From NCBI GenBank assembly GCA_026225945.1, contig JAMJFZ010000199.1, forward strand, positions 71,352,501 to 71,416,500: a stretch of DNA of 64,000 nucleotides. The letters are read 5' to 3'. Each line of letters begins with the position of its first letter. The stretch's first letter is position 1. Origin of the DNA: Cricetomys ansorgei (lineage: Eukaryota > Chordata > Mammalia > Rodentia > Nesomyidae). The translations under genes were made by a program, and so were the position numbers. This document shows, one piece after another, positions 34,401 to 46,959 of the stretch. The notes under the pieces are model-generated. The model worked only from the letters and a program-made list of their open reading frames with translations. It did not search any database and was not told the origin of the DNA.

Positions 34401-37400
34401 GACCTCCAGGGCCGGAGCGTCTCTGTCTGGGAGCTTCTCTTCTACCGCGAGGTGCCCGAGGGCCTGCGCCAGGACCTGCTGCGCCGGTACCAGGCGGGCG
34501 GGCTGACCGTCCAGGACCTGGGCACCACCCTCCTCTCGCTGCTGGCCCGGGCCGGGGAGGAGGGCCCGCGTGCGGATGCCCGAGGGGCCCTGGGCGAGGC
34601 CACCATGGAGGTGAGGGTGGGCCGCCTGCGCGGCCGCAGGGTGCCGGTCTGGGACGTCCTGACCTCCGGCTACGTCAGCGCGGACACCCGGAAGGAGCTG
34701 CTGGCCCAGTTCAGCGCTGGGACGCTGACCCTGCCCATGCTCACCCGGAGACTGACCACCATCATCGAGGAAGCCGAGGAGACCCAGGGGCCCAAGGAGC
34801 CCCGCACCGGGCCCGGGCCCGGGCCCGCGGAGGCCTCACTCAGCCAGCCGGACACCACCGGGGCCGGAGGCTCAGGGGGCGGCGGCCAGGCCGGGGACGG
34901 GGACGGGGACGGGGACGGCGCTGAGGCCGCCAGGCAGCGTCAGGAGCAGGCTCTGCGCGCTGCCACCATGCAGGTGCAGCGTGGGAAGCTGCGGGGCGCG
35001 CCTGTTTCCGTGTGGAAGGTCCTGTTCTCCTCCTACCTGAGTGAGACCCGCCGGGAGGAGCTCCTGGCCCAGCACTTGGCCGGCGCCCTGGGCCTCGCTG
35101 AGCTGACCGCCGTCCTCACCCAGATCATCGAGGAGACCGAGGAACGGCTCGGCAAGGTGTCCTTCCCCGGGCTGAGGCGCCAGGTGACTGCCTCTGAGCT
35201 GCACACGTCTGGGATCCTGGACCCCGACACCCTGCGGGAGCTGGCCCAAGGCACCAAGAGCCTGCAGGAGGTGACAGAGATGGACTCGGTCAAGCGCTAC
35301 CTGGAGGGCACCAGCTGCATCGCGGGCGTCCTGGTGCCCGTGCAGGGAGAGCCGGGCCGCCAGGAGAAGATGAGCATCTATCAGGCCATGTGGAAGGGCG
35401 TGCTGAGACCCGGCACGGCCCTGGTGCTGCTGGAGGCCCAGGCGGCCACCGGCTTCATCATCGACCCGGTGCACAACCGCAGGCTGTCGGTGGAGGAGGC
35501 CGTGGCGGAGGGCGTGGTGGGCGGAGAGGTCCAGGAGAAGCTGCTGTCGGCCGAGCGGGCCGTCACCGGCTACACCGACCCCTACACCGGGGAGCAGATC
35601 TCCCTCTTCCAGGCCATGCGGAGGGACCTCATCGTCAGGGACCACGGCATCCGCCTGCTGGAGGCCCAGATCGCCACCGGCGGGGTCATCGACCCCGTGC
35701 ACAGCCACCGCGTGCCCGTGGACGTGGCCTACCAGCGCGGCTACTTTGACGAGGAGATGAACTGCGTGCTGTCCGACCCCGGGGACGACACCAAGGGCTT
35801 CTTTGACCCCAACACGCACGAGAACCTCACCTACCTGCAGCTGCTGCGTCGCTGCGTGCGCGACCCCGACACCGGCTTCTACATGCTGCAGCTGGCCGGG
35901 AAGGGCTCCACCGTGCACCAGCTGAGCGAGGAGCTCAGGCGGGCCCTGCGGGAAGCCCGCGTGACCCCCGGCACGGGCGACCTCCAGGGCCGGAGCGTCT
36001 CTGTCTGGGAGCTTCTCTTCTACCGCGAGGTGCCCGAGGGCCTGCGCCAGGACCTGCTGCGCCGGTACCAGGCGGGCGGGCTGACCGTCCAGGACCTGGG
36101 CACCACCCTCCTCTCGCTGCTGGCCCGGGCCGGGGAGGAGGGCCCGCGTGCGGATGCCCGAGGGGCCCTGGGCGAGGCCACCATGGAGGTGAGGGTGGGC
36201 CGCCTGCGCGGCCGCAGGGTGCCGGTCTGGGACGTCCTGACCTCCGGCTACGTCAGCGCGGACACCCGGAAGGAGCTGCTGGCCCAGTTCAGCGCTGGGA
36301 CGCTGACCCTGCCCATGCTCACCCGGAGACTGACCACCATCATCGAGGAAGCCGAGGAGACCCAGGGGCCCAAGGAGCCCCGCACCGGGCCCGGGCCCGG
36401 GCCCGCGGAGGCCTCACTCAGCCAGCCGGACACCACCGGGGCCGGAGGCTCAGGGGGCGGCGGCCAGGCCGGGGACGGGGACGGGGACGGGGACGGCGCT
36501 GAGGCCGCCAGGCAGCGTCAGGAGCAGGCTCTGCGCGCTGCCACCATGCAGGTGCAGCGTGGGAAGCTGCGGGGCGCGCCTGTTTCCGTGTGGAAGGTCC
36601 TGTTCTCCTCCTACCTGAGTGAGACCCGCCGGGAGGAGCTCCTGGCCCAGCACTTGGCCGGCGCCCTGGGCCTCGCTGAGCTGACCGCCGTCCTCACCCA
36701 GATCATCGAGGAGACCGAGGAACGGCTCGGCAAGGTGTCCTTCCCCGGGCTGAGGCGCCAGGTGACTGCCTCTGAGCTGCACACGTCTGGGATCCTGGAC
36801 CCCGACACCCTGCGGGAGCTGGCCCAAGGCACCAAGAGCCTGCAGGAGGTGACAGAGATGGACTCGGTCAAGCGCTACCTGGAGGGCACCAGCTGCATCG
36901 CGGGCGTCCTGGTGCCCGTGCAGGGAGAGCCGGGCCGCCAGGAGAAGATGAGCATCTATCAGGCCATGTGGAAGGGCGTGCTGAGACCCGGCACGGCCCT
37001 GGTGCTGCTGGAGGCCCAGGCGGCCACCGGCTTCATCATCGACCCGGTGCACAACCGCAGGCTGTCGGTGGAGGAGGCCGTGGCGGAGGGCGTGGTGGGC
37101 GGAGAGGTCCAGGAGAAGCTGCTGTCGGCCGAGCGGGCCGTCACCGGCTACACCGACCCCTACACCGGGGAGCAGATCTCCCTCTTCCAGGCCATGCGGA
37201 GGGACCTCATCGTCAGGGACCACGGCATCCGCCTGCTGGAGGCCCAGATCGCCACCGGCGGGGTCATCGACCCCGTGCACAGCCACCGCGTGCCCGTGGA
37301 CGTGGCCTACCAGCGCGGCTACTTTGACGAGGAGATGAACTGCGTGCTGTCCGACCCCGGGGACGACACCAAGGGCTTCTTTGACCCCAACACGCACGAG

Positions 37401-40400
37401 AACCTCACCTACCTGCAGCTGCTGCGTCGCTGCGTGCGCGACCCCGACACCGGCTTCTACATGCTGCAGCTGGCCGGGAAGGGCTCCACCGTGCACCAGC
37501 TGAGCGAGGAGCTCAGGCGGGCCCTGCGGGAAGCCCGCGTGACCCCCGGCACGGGCGACCTCCAGGGCCGGAGCGTCTCTGTCTGGGAGCTTCTCTTCTA
37601 CCGCGAGGTGCCCGAGGGCCTGCGCCAGGACCTGCTGCGCCGGTACCAGGCGGGCGGGCTGACCGTCCAGGACCTGGGCACCACCCTCCTCTCGCTGCTG
37701 GCCCGGGCCGGGGAGGAGGGCCCGCGTGCGGATGCCCGAGGGGCCCTGGGCGAGGCCACCATGGAGGTGAGGGTGGGCCGCCTGCGCGGCCGCAGGGTGC
37801 CGGTCTGGGACGTCCTGACCTCCGGCTACGTCAGCGCGGACACCCGGAAGGAGCTGCTGGCCCAGTTCAGCGCTGGGACGCTGACCCTGCCCATGCTCAC
37901 CCGGAGACTGACCACCATCATCGAGGAAGCCGAGGAGACCCAGGGGCCCAAGGAGCCCCGCACCGGGCCCGGGCCCGGGCCCGCGGAGGCCTCACTCAGC
38001 CAGCCGGACACCACCGGGGCCGGAGGCTCAGGGGGCGGCGGCCAGGCCGGGGACGGGGACGGGGACGGGGACGGCGCTGAGGCCGCCAGGCAGCGTCAGG
38101 AGCAGGCTCTGCGCGCTGCCACCATGCAGGTGCAGCGTGGGAAGCTGCGGGGCGCGCCTGTTTCCGTGTGGAAGGTCCTGTTCTCCTCCTACCTGAGTGA
38201 GACCCGCCGGGAGGAGCTCCTGGCCCAGCACTTGGCCGGCGCCCTGGGCCTCGCTGAGCTGACCGCCGTCCTCACCCAGATCATCGAGGAGACCGAGGAA
38301 CGGCTCGGCAAGGTGTCCTTCCCCGGGCTGAGGCGCCAGGTGACTGCCTCTGAGCTGCACACGTCTGGGATCCTGGACCCCGACACCCTGCGGGAGCTGG
38401 CCCAAGGCACCAAGAGCCTGCAGGAGGTGACAGAGATGGACTCGGTCAAGCGCTACCTGGAGGGCACCAGCTGCATCGCGGGCGTCCTGGTGCCCGTGCA
38501 GGGAGAGCCGGGCCGCCAGGAGAAGATGAGCATCTATCAGGCCATGTGGAAGGGCGTGCTGAGACCCGGCACGGCCCTGGTGCTGCTGGAGGCCCAGGCG
38601 GCCACCGGCTTCATCATCGACCCGGTGCACAACCGCAGGCTGTCGGTGGAGGAGGCCGTGGCGGAGGGCGTGGTGGGCGGAGAGGTCCAGGAGAAGCTGC
38701 TGTCGGCCGAGCGGGCCGTCACCGGCTACACCGACCCCTACACCGGGGAGCAGATCTCCCTCTTCCAGGCCATGCGGAGGGACCTCATCGTCAGGGACCA
38801 CGGCATCCGCCTGCTGGAGGCCCAGATCGCCACCGGCGGGGTCATCGACCCCGTGCACAGCCACCGCGTGCCCGTGGACGTGGCCTACCAGCGCGGCTAC
38901 TTTGACGAGGAGATGAACTGCGTGCTGTCCGACCCCGGGGACGACACCAAGGGCTTCTTTGACCCCAACACGCACGAGAACCTCACCTACCTGCAGCTGC
39001 TGCGTCGCTGCGTGCGCGACCCCGACACCGGCTTCTACATGCTGCAGCTGGCCGGGAAGGGCTCCACCGTGCACCAGCTGAGCGAGGAGCTCAGGCGGGC
39101 CCTGCGGGAAGCCCGCGTGACCCCCGGCACGGGCGACCTCCAGGGCCGGAGCGTCTCTGTCTGGGAGCTTCTCTTCTACCGCGAGGTGCCCGAGGGCCTG
39201 CGCCAGGACCTGCTGCGCCGGTACCAGGCGGGCGGGCTGACCGTCCAGGACCTGGGCACCACCCTCCTCTCGCTGCTGGCCCGGGCCGGGGAGGAGGGCC
39301 CGCGTGCGGATGCCCGAGGGGCCCTGGGCGAGGCCACCATGGAGGTGAGGGTGGGCCGCCTGCGCGGCCGCAGGGTGCCGGTCTGGGACGTCCTGACCTC
39401 CGGCTACGTCAGCGCGGACACCCGGAAGGAGCTGCTGGCCCAGTTCAGCGCTGGGACGCTGACCCTGCCCATGCTCACCCGGAGACTGACCACCATCATC
39501 GAGGAAGCCGAGGAGACCCAGGGGCCCAAGGAGCCCCGCACCGGGCCCGGGCCCGGGCCCGCGGAGGCCTCACTCAGCCAGCCGGACACCACCGGGGCCG
39601 GAGGCTCAGGGGGCGGCGGCCAGGCCGGGGACGGGGACGGGGACGGGGACGGCGCTGAGGCCGCCAGGCAGCGTCAGGAGCAGGCTCTGCGCGCTGCCAC
39701 CATGCAGGTGCAGCGTGGGAAGCTGCGGGGCGCGCCTGTTTCCGTGTGGAAGGTCCTGTTCTCCTCCTACCTGAGTGAGACCCGCCGGGAGGAGCTCCTG
39801 GCCCAGCACTTGGCCGGCGCCCTGGGCCTCGCTGAGCTGACCGCCGTCCTCACCCAGATCATCGAGGAGACCGAGGAACGGCTCGGCAAGGTGTCCTTCC
39901 CCGGGCTGAGGCGCCAGGTGACTGCCTCTGAGCTGCACACGTCTGGGATCCTGGACCCCGACACCCTGCGGGAGCTGGCCCAAGGCACCAAGAGCCTGCA
40001 GGAGGTGACAGAGATGGACTCGGTCAAGCGCTACCTGGAGGGCACCAGCTGCATCGCGGGCGTCCTGGTGCCCGTGCAGGGAGAGCCGGGCCGCCAGGAG
40101 AAGATGAGCATCTATCAGGCCATGTGGAAGGGCGTGCTGAGACCCGGCACGGCCCTGGTGCTGCTGGAGGCCCAGGCGGCCACCGGCTTCATCATCGACC
40201 CGGTGCACAACCGCAGGCTGTCGGTGGAGGAGGCCGTGGCGGAGGGCGTGGTGGGCGGAGAGGTCCAGGAGAAGCTGCTGTCGGCCGAGCGGGCCGTCAC
40301 CGGCTACACCGACCCCTACACCGGGGAGCAGATCTCCCTCTTCCAGGCCATGCGGAGGGACCTCATCGTCAGGGACCACGGCATCCGCCTGCTGGAGGCC

Positions 40401-43400
40401 CAGATCGCCACCGGCGGGGTCATCGACCCCGTGCACAGCCACCGCGTGCCCGTGGACGTGGCCTACCAGCGCGGCTACTTTGACGAGGAGATGAACTGCG
40501 TGCTGTCCGACCCCGGGGACGACACCAAGGGCTTCTTTGACCCCAACACGCACGAGAACCTCACCTACCTGCAGCTGCTGCGTCGCTGCGTGCGCGACCC
40601 CGACACCGGCTTCTACATGCTGCAGCTGGCCGGGAAGGGCTCCACCGTGCACCAGCTGAGCGAGGAGCTCAGGCGGGCCCTGCGGGAAGCCCGCGTGACC
40701 CCCGGCACGGGCGACCTCCAGGGCCGGAGCGTCTCTGTCTGGGAGCTTCTCTTCTACCGCGAGGTGCCCGAGGGCCTGCGCCAGGACCTGCTGCGCCGGT
40801 ACCAGGCGGGCGGGCTGACCGTCCAGGACCTGGGCACCACCCTCCTCTCGCTGCTGGCCCGGGCCGGGGAGGAGGGCCCGCGTGCGGATGCCCGAGGGGC
40901 CCTGGGCGAGGCCACCATGGAGGTGAGGGTGGGCCGCCTGCGCGGCCGCAGGGTGCCGGTCTGGGACGTCCTGACCTCCGGCTACGTCAGCGCGGACACC
41001 CGGAAGGAGCTGCTGGCCCAGTTCAGCGCTGGGACGCTGACCCTGCCCATGCTCACCCGGAGACTGACCACCATCATCGAGGAAGCCGAGGAGACCCAGG
41101 GGCCCAAGGAGCCCCGCACCGGGCCCGGGCCCGGGCCCGCGGAGGCCTCACTCAGCCAGCCGGACACCACCGGGGCCGGAGGCTCAGGGGGCGGCGGCCA
41201 GGCCGGGGACGGGGACGGGGACGGGGACGGGGACGGCGCTGAGGCCGCCAGGCAGCGTCAGGAGCAGGCTCTGCGCGCTGCCACCATGCAGGTGCAGCGT
41301 GGGAAGCTGCGGGGCGCGCCTGTTTCCGTGTGGAAGGTCCTGTTCTCCTCCTACCTGAGTGAGACCCGCCGGGAGGAGCTCCTGGCCCAGCACTTGGCCG
41401 GCGCCCTGGGCCTCGCTGAGCTGACCGCCGTCCTCACCCAGATCATCGAGGAGACCGAGGAACGGCTCGGCAAGGTGTCCTTCCCCGGGCTGAGGCGCCA
41501 GGTGACTGCCTCTGAGCTGCACACGTCTGGGATCCTGGACCCCGACACCCTGCGGGAGCTGGCCCAAGGCACCAAGAGCCTGCAGGAGGTGACAGAGATG
41601 GACTCGGTCAAGCGCTACCTGGAGGGCACCAGCTGCATCGCGGGCGTCCTGGTGCCCGTGCAGGGAGAGCCGGGCCGCCAGGAGAAGATGAGCATCTATC
41701 AGGCCATGTGGAAGGGCGTGCTGAGACCCGGCACGGCCCTGGTGCTGCTGGAGGCCCAGGCGGCCACCGGCTTCATCATCGACCCGGTGCACAACCGCAG
41801 GCTGTCGGTGGAGGAGGCCGTGGCGGAGGGCGTGGTGGGCGGAGAGGTCCAGGAGAAGCTGCTGTCGGCCGAGCGGGCCGTCACCGGCTACACCGACCCC
41901 TACACCGGGGAGCAGATCTCCCTCTTCCAGGCCATGCGGAGGGACCTCATCGTCAGGGACCACGGCATCCGCCTGCTGGAGGCCCAGATCGCCACCGGCG
42001 GGGTCATCGACCCCGTGCACAGCCACCGCGTGCCCGTGGACGTGGCCTACCAGCGCGGCTACTTTGACGAGGAGATGAACTGCGTGCTGTCCGACCCCGG
42101 GGACGACACCAAGGGCTTCTTTGACCCCAACACGCACGAGAACCTCACCTACCTGCAGCTGCTGCGTCGCTGCGTGCGCGACCCCGACACCGGCTTCTAC
42201 ATGCTGCAGCTGGCCGGGAAGGGCTCCACCGTGCACCAGCTGAGCGAGGAGCTCAGGCGGGCCCTGCGGGAAGCCCGCGTGACCCCCGGCACGGGCGACC
42301 TCCAGGGCCGGAGCGTCTCTGTCTGGGAGCTTCTCTTCTACCGCGAGGTGCCCGAGGGCCTGCGCCAGGACCTGCTGCGCCGGTACCAGGCGGGCGGGCT
42401 GACCGTCCAGGACCTGGGCACCACCCTCCTCTCGCTGCTGGCCCGGGCCGGGGAGGAGGGCCCGCGTGCGGATGCCCGAGGGGCCCTGGGCGAGGCCACC
42501 ATGGAGGTGAGGGTGGGCCGCCTGCGCGGCCGCAGGGTGCCGGTCTGGGACGTCCTGACCTCCGGCTACGTCAGCGCGGACACCCGGAAGGAGCTGCTGG
42601 CCCAGTTCAGCGCTGGGACGCTGACCCTGCCCATGCTCACCCGGAGACTGACCACCATCATCGAGGAAGCCGAGGAGACCCAGGGGCCCAAGGAGCCCCG
42701 CACCGGGCCCGGGCCCGGGCCCGCGGAGGCCTCACTCAGCCAGCCGGACACCACCGGGGCCGGAGGCTCAGGGGGCGGCGGCCAGGCCGGGGACGGGGAC
42801 GGGGACGGGGACGGCGCTGAGGCCGCCAGGCAGCGTCAGGAGCAGGCTCTGCGCGCTGCCACCATGCAGGTGCAGCGTGGGAAGCTGCGGGGCGCGCCTG
42901 TTTCCGTGTGGAAGGTCCTGTTCTCCTCCTACCTGAGTGAGACCCGCCGGGAGGAGCTCCTGGCCCAGCACTTGGCCGGCGCCCTGGGCCTCGCTGAGCT
43001 GACCGCCGTCCTCACCCAGATCATCGAGGAGACCGAGGAACGGCTCGGCAAGGTGTCCTTCCCCGGGCTGAGGCGCCAGGTGACTGCCTCTGAGCTGCAC
43101 ACGTCTGGGATCCTGGACCCCGACACCCTGCGGGAGCTGGCCCAAGGCACCAAGAGCCTGCAGGAGGTGACAGAGATGGACTCGGTCAAGCGCTACCTGG
43201 AGGGCACCAGCTGCATCGCGGGCGTCCTGATGCCCGTGCAGGGAGAGCCGGGCCGCCAGGGAGAAGATGAGCATCTATCAGGCCATGTGGAAGGGCGTGC
43301 TGAGACCCGGCACGGCCCTGGTGCTGCTGGAGGCCCAGGCGGCCACCGGCTTCATCATCGACCCGGTGCACAACCGCAGGCTGTCGGTGGAGGAGGCCGT

Positions 43401-46400
43401 GGCGGAGGGCGTGGTGGGCGGAGAGGTCCAGGAGAAGCTGCTGTCGGCCGAGCGGGCCGTCACCGGCTACACCGACCCCTACACCGGGGAGCAGATCTCC
43501 CTCTTCCAGGCCATGCGGAGGGACCTCATCGTCAGGGACCACGGCATCCGCCTGCTGGAGGCCCAGATCGCCACCGGCGGGGTCATCGACCCCGTGCACA
43601 GCCACCGCGTGCCCGTGGACGTGGCCTACCAGCGCGGCTACTTTGACGAGGAGATGAACTGCGTGCTGTCCGACCCCGGGGACGACACCAAGGGCTTCTT
43701 TGACCCCAACACGCACGAGAACCTCACCTACCTGCAGCTGCTGCGTCGCTGCGTGCGCGACCCCGACACCGGCTTCTACATGCTGCAGCTGGCCGGGAAG
43801 GGCTCCACCGTGCACCAGCTGAGCGAGGAGCTCAGGCGGGCCCTGCGGGAAGCCCGCGTGACCCCCGGCACGGGCGACCTCCAGGGCCGGAGCGTCTCTG
43901 TCTGGGAGCTTCTCTTCTACCGCGAGGTGCCCGAGGGCCTGCGCCAGGACCTGCTGCGCCGGTACCAGGCGGGCGGGCTGACCGTCCAGGACCTGGGCAC
44001 CACCCTCCTCTCGCTGCTGGCCCGGGCCGGGGAGGAGGGCCCGCGTGCGGATGCCCGAGGGGCCCTGGGCGAGGCCACCATGGAGGTGAGGGTGGGCCGC
44101 CTGCGCGGCCGCAGGGTGCCGGTCTGGGACGTCCTGACCTCCGGCTACGTCAGCGCGGACACCCGGAAGGAGCTGCTGGCCCAGTTCAGCGCTGGGACGC
44201 TGACCCTGCCCATGCTCACCCGGAGACTGACCACCATCATCGAGGAAGCCGAGGAGACCCAGGGGCCCAAGGAGCCCCGCACCGGGCCCGGGCCCGGGCC
44301 CGCGGAGGCCTCACTCAGCCAGCCGGACACCACCGGGGCCGGAGGCTCAGGGGGCGGCGGCCAGGCCGGGGACGGGGACGGGGACGGGGACGGCGCTGAG
44401 GCCGCCAGGCAGCGTCAGGAGCAGGCTCTGCGCGCTGCCACCATGCAGGTGCAGCGTGGGAAGCTGCGGGGCGCGCCTGTTTCCGTGTGGAAGGTCCTGT
44501 TCTCCTCCTACCTGAGTGAGACCCGCCGGGAGGAGCTCCTGGCCCAGCACTTGGCCGGCGCCCTGGGCCTCGCTGAGCTGACCGCCGTCCTCACCCAGAT
44601 CATCGAGGAGACCGAGGAACGGCTCGGCAAGGTGTCCTTCCCCGGGCTGAGGCGCCAGGTGACTGCCTCTGAGCTGCACACGTCTGGGATCCTGGACCCC
44701 GACACCCTGCGGGAGCTGGCCCAAGGCACCAAGAGCCTGCAGGAGGTGACAGAGATGGACTCGGTCAAGCGCTACCTGGAGGGCACCAGCTGCATCGCGG
44801 GCGTCCTGGTGCCCGTGCAGGGAGAGCCGGGCCGCCAGGAGAAGATGAGCATCTATCAGGCCATGTGGAAGGGCGTGCTGAGACCCGGCACGGCCCTGGT
44901 GCTGCTGGAGGCCCAGGCGGCCACCGGCTTCATCATCGACCCGGTGCACAACCGCAGGCTGTCGGTGGAGGAGGCCGTGGCGGAGGGCGTGGTGGGCGGA
45001 GAGGTCCAGGAGAAGCTGCTGTCGGCCGAGCGGGCCGTCACCGGCTACACCGACCCCTACACCGGGGAGCAGATCTCCCTCTTCCAGGCCATGCGGAGGG
45101 ACCTCATCGTCAGGGACCACGGCATCCGCCTGCTGGAGGCCCAGATCGCCACCGGCGGGGTCATCGACCCCGTGCACAGCCACCGCGTGCCCGTGGACGT
45201 GGCCTACCAGCGCGGCTACTTTGACGAGGAGATGAACTGCGTGCTGTCCGACCCCGGGGACGACACCAAGGGCTTCTTTGACCCCAACACGCACGAGAAC
45301 CTCACCTACCTGCAGCTGCTGCGTCGCTGCGTGCGCGACCCCGACACCGGCTTCTACATGCTGCAGCTGGCCGGGAAGGGCTCCACCGTGCACCAGCTGA
45401 GCGAGGAGCTCAGGCGGGCCCTGCGGGAAGCCCGCGTGACCCCCGGCACGGGCGACCTCCAGGGCCGGAGCGTCTCTGTCTGGGAGCTTCTCTTCTACCG
45501 CGAGGTGCCCGAGGGCCTGCGCCAGGACCTGCTGCGCCGGTACCAGGCGGGCGGGCTGACCGTCCAGGACCTGGGCACCACCCTCCTCTCGCTGCTGGCC
45601 CGGGCCGGGGAGGAGGGCCCGCGTGCGGATGCCCGAGGGGCCCTGGGCGAGGCCACCATGGAGGTGAGGGTGGGCCGCCTGCGCGGCCGCAGGGTGCCGG
45701 TCTGGGACGTCCTGACCTCCGGCTACGTCAGCGCGGACACCCGGAAGGAGCTGCTGGCCCAGTTCAGCGCTGGGACGCTGACCCTGCCCATGCTCACCCG
45801 GAGACTGACCACCATCATCGAGGAAGCCGAGGAGACCCAGGGGCCCAAGGAGCCCCGCACCGGGCCCGGGCCCGGGCCCGCGGAGGCCTCACTCAGCCAG
45901 CCGGACACCACCGGGGCCGGAGGCTCAGGGGGCGGCGGCCAGGCCGGGGACGGGGACGGGGACGGGGACGGCGCTGAGGCCGCCAGGCAGCGTCAGGAGC
46001 AGGCTCTGCGCGCTGCCACCATGCAGGTGCAGCGTGGGAAGCTGCGGGGCGCGCCTGTTTCCGTGTGGAAGGTCCTGTTCTCCTCCTACCTGAGTGAGAC
46101 CCGCCGGGAGGAGCTCCTGGCCCAGCACTTGGCCGGCGCCCTGGGCCTCGCTGAGCTGACCGCCGTCCTCACCCAGATCATCGAGGAGACCGAGGAACGG
46201 CTCGGCAAGGTGTCCTTCCCCGGGCTGAGGCGCCAGGTGACTGCCTCTGAGCTGCACACGTCTGGGATCCTGGACCCCGACACCCTGCGGGAGCTGGCCC
46301 AAGGCACCAAGAGCCTGCAGGAGGTGACAGAGATGGACTCGGTCAAGCGCTACCTGGAGGGCACCAGCTGCATCGCGGGCGTCCTGGTGCCCGTGCAGGG

Positions 46401-46959
46401 AGAGCCGGGCCGCCAGGAGAAGATGAGCATCTATCAGGCCATGTGGAAGGGCGTGCTGAGACCCGGCACGGCCCTGGTGCTGCTGGAGGCCCAGGCGGCC
46501 ACCGGCTTCATCATCGACCCGGTGCACAACCGCAGGCTGTCGGTGGAGGAGGCCGTGGCGGAGGGCGTGGTGGGCGGAGAGGTCCAGGAGAAGCTGCTGT
46601 CGGCCGAGCGGGCCGTCACCGGCTACACCGACCCCTACACCGGGGAGCAGATCTCCCTCTTCCAGGCCATGCGGAGGGACCTCATCGTCAGGGACCACGG
46701 CATCCGCCTGCTGGAGGCCCAGATCGCCACCGGCGGGGTCATCGACCCCGTGCACAGCCACCGGGTGCCCGTGGACGTGGCCTACCAACGTGGGTTCTTT
46801 GATGAGGAGATGAACAGGATTTTGGCTGATCCCAGCGACGACACCAAGGGCTTCTTTGACCCCAACACACATGAGAACCTTACGTACCTTCAGCTATTGC
46901 AGAGAGCAACACTTGACCCTGAGACTGGATTGTTGTTTCTCTCCCTCTCTAAGGGCTGA
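25416..46959 (+). CDS. Eppk1: Epiplakin, giant single coding exon (frame interrupted twice)
   Basis: A cytolinker made only of plakin repeat domains (PRDs); the family binds keratins, vimentin and other intermediate filaments in epithelia and protects keratin networks under stress. The exon starts after the acceptor at 25415. I place the start at ATG 25464 (MNGQVPP), which aligns with the known epiplakin N-terminus. Seven diverged PRDs begin at about 25608, 26341, 27318, 28278, 29226, 30201 and 31180, followed by ten almost identical ones from about 32160 to the end: 17 in total. Each PRD carries words such as [15 protein letters not shown] and [14 protein letters not shown]. Linkers contain the SVWELL module. 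There is no actin-binding domain, plakin domain or rod, as expected for epiplakin. The frame has an in-frame TGA at 31557-31559 and an extra G at 43259-43261. As written, translation from 25464 stops after 2,031 residues, within PRD7; corrected for both, it is 7,164 residues. The true stop is TGA 46957-46959. Both breaks may be assembly errors, a real allele or decay. Confidence 0.93.
31557..31559 (+). other. In-frame TGA interrupting epiplakin
   Basis: The frame reads His-His-His-TGA-Val-Pro-Leu-Glu and continues open in the same frame for 12 kb. Paralogous positions in other PRDs read [10 protein letters not shown], so Arg is expected. CGA to TGA is a single CpG transition. Homology continues without a gap on the other side, so this is one substitution, not a deletion or intron. 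Confidence 0.9.
41203..41236 (+). repeat. GGGGAC hexanucleotide expansion in unit 6
   Basis: The linker of unit 6 has five GGGGAC copies where the other units have four, adding one Gly-Asp pair to an acidic GDGDGDGDG stretch. It keeps the frame. Confidence 0.9.
43259..43261 (+). other. Extra G causing a +1 frameshift in epiplakin unit 8
   Basis: Unit 8 reads gccaGGGagaagatg, while all other units read gccaGGagaagatg. The frame before this point runs on to an alternative-frame stop at 43644-43646; the true frame reopens at 43267 and continues to 46959. A unit-specific G-to-A (Val to Met) lies 30 bp upstream at 43230, so both unusual bases cluster in one small patch of an otherwise identical array. 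Confidence 0.92.

Larger units (their letters stand above)
32154..46789 (+). repeat. 1,578-bp tandem array encoding epiplakin PRDs 8-17
   Basis: Nine full units and one partial unit start at 32154, 33732, 35310, 36888, 38466, 40044, 41628, 43206, 44785 and 46363. Spacing is 1,578 bp except 1,584 for unit 6 (one extra GGGGAC) and 1,579 for unit 8 (extra G). Each 526-codon unit encodes one PRD plus a long linker with three SVW-type modules, a [11 protein letters not shown] segment and a GDGDGDGDG stretch. Apart from these length changes and one G-to-A at 43230 I saw no differences between units by eye. Both edges are abrupt: flanking DNA encodes the same peptides ([21 protein letters not shown]) with different, more A/T-rich codons. 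Confidence 0.95.
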
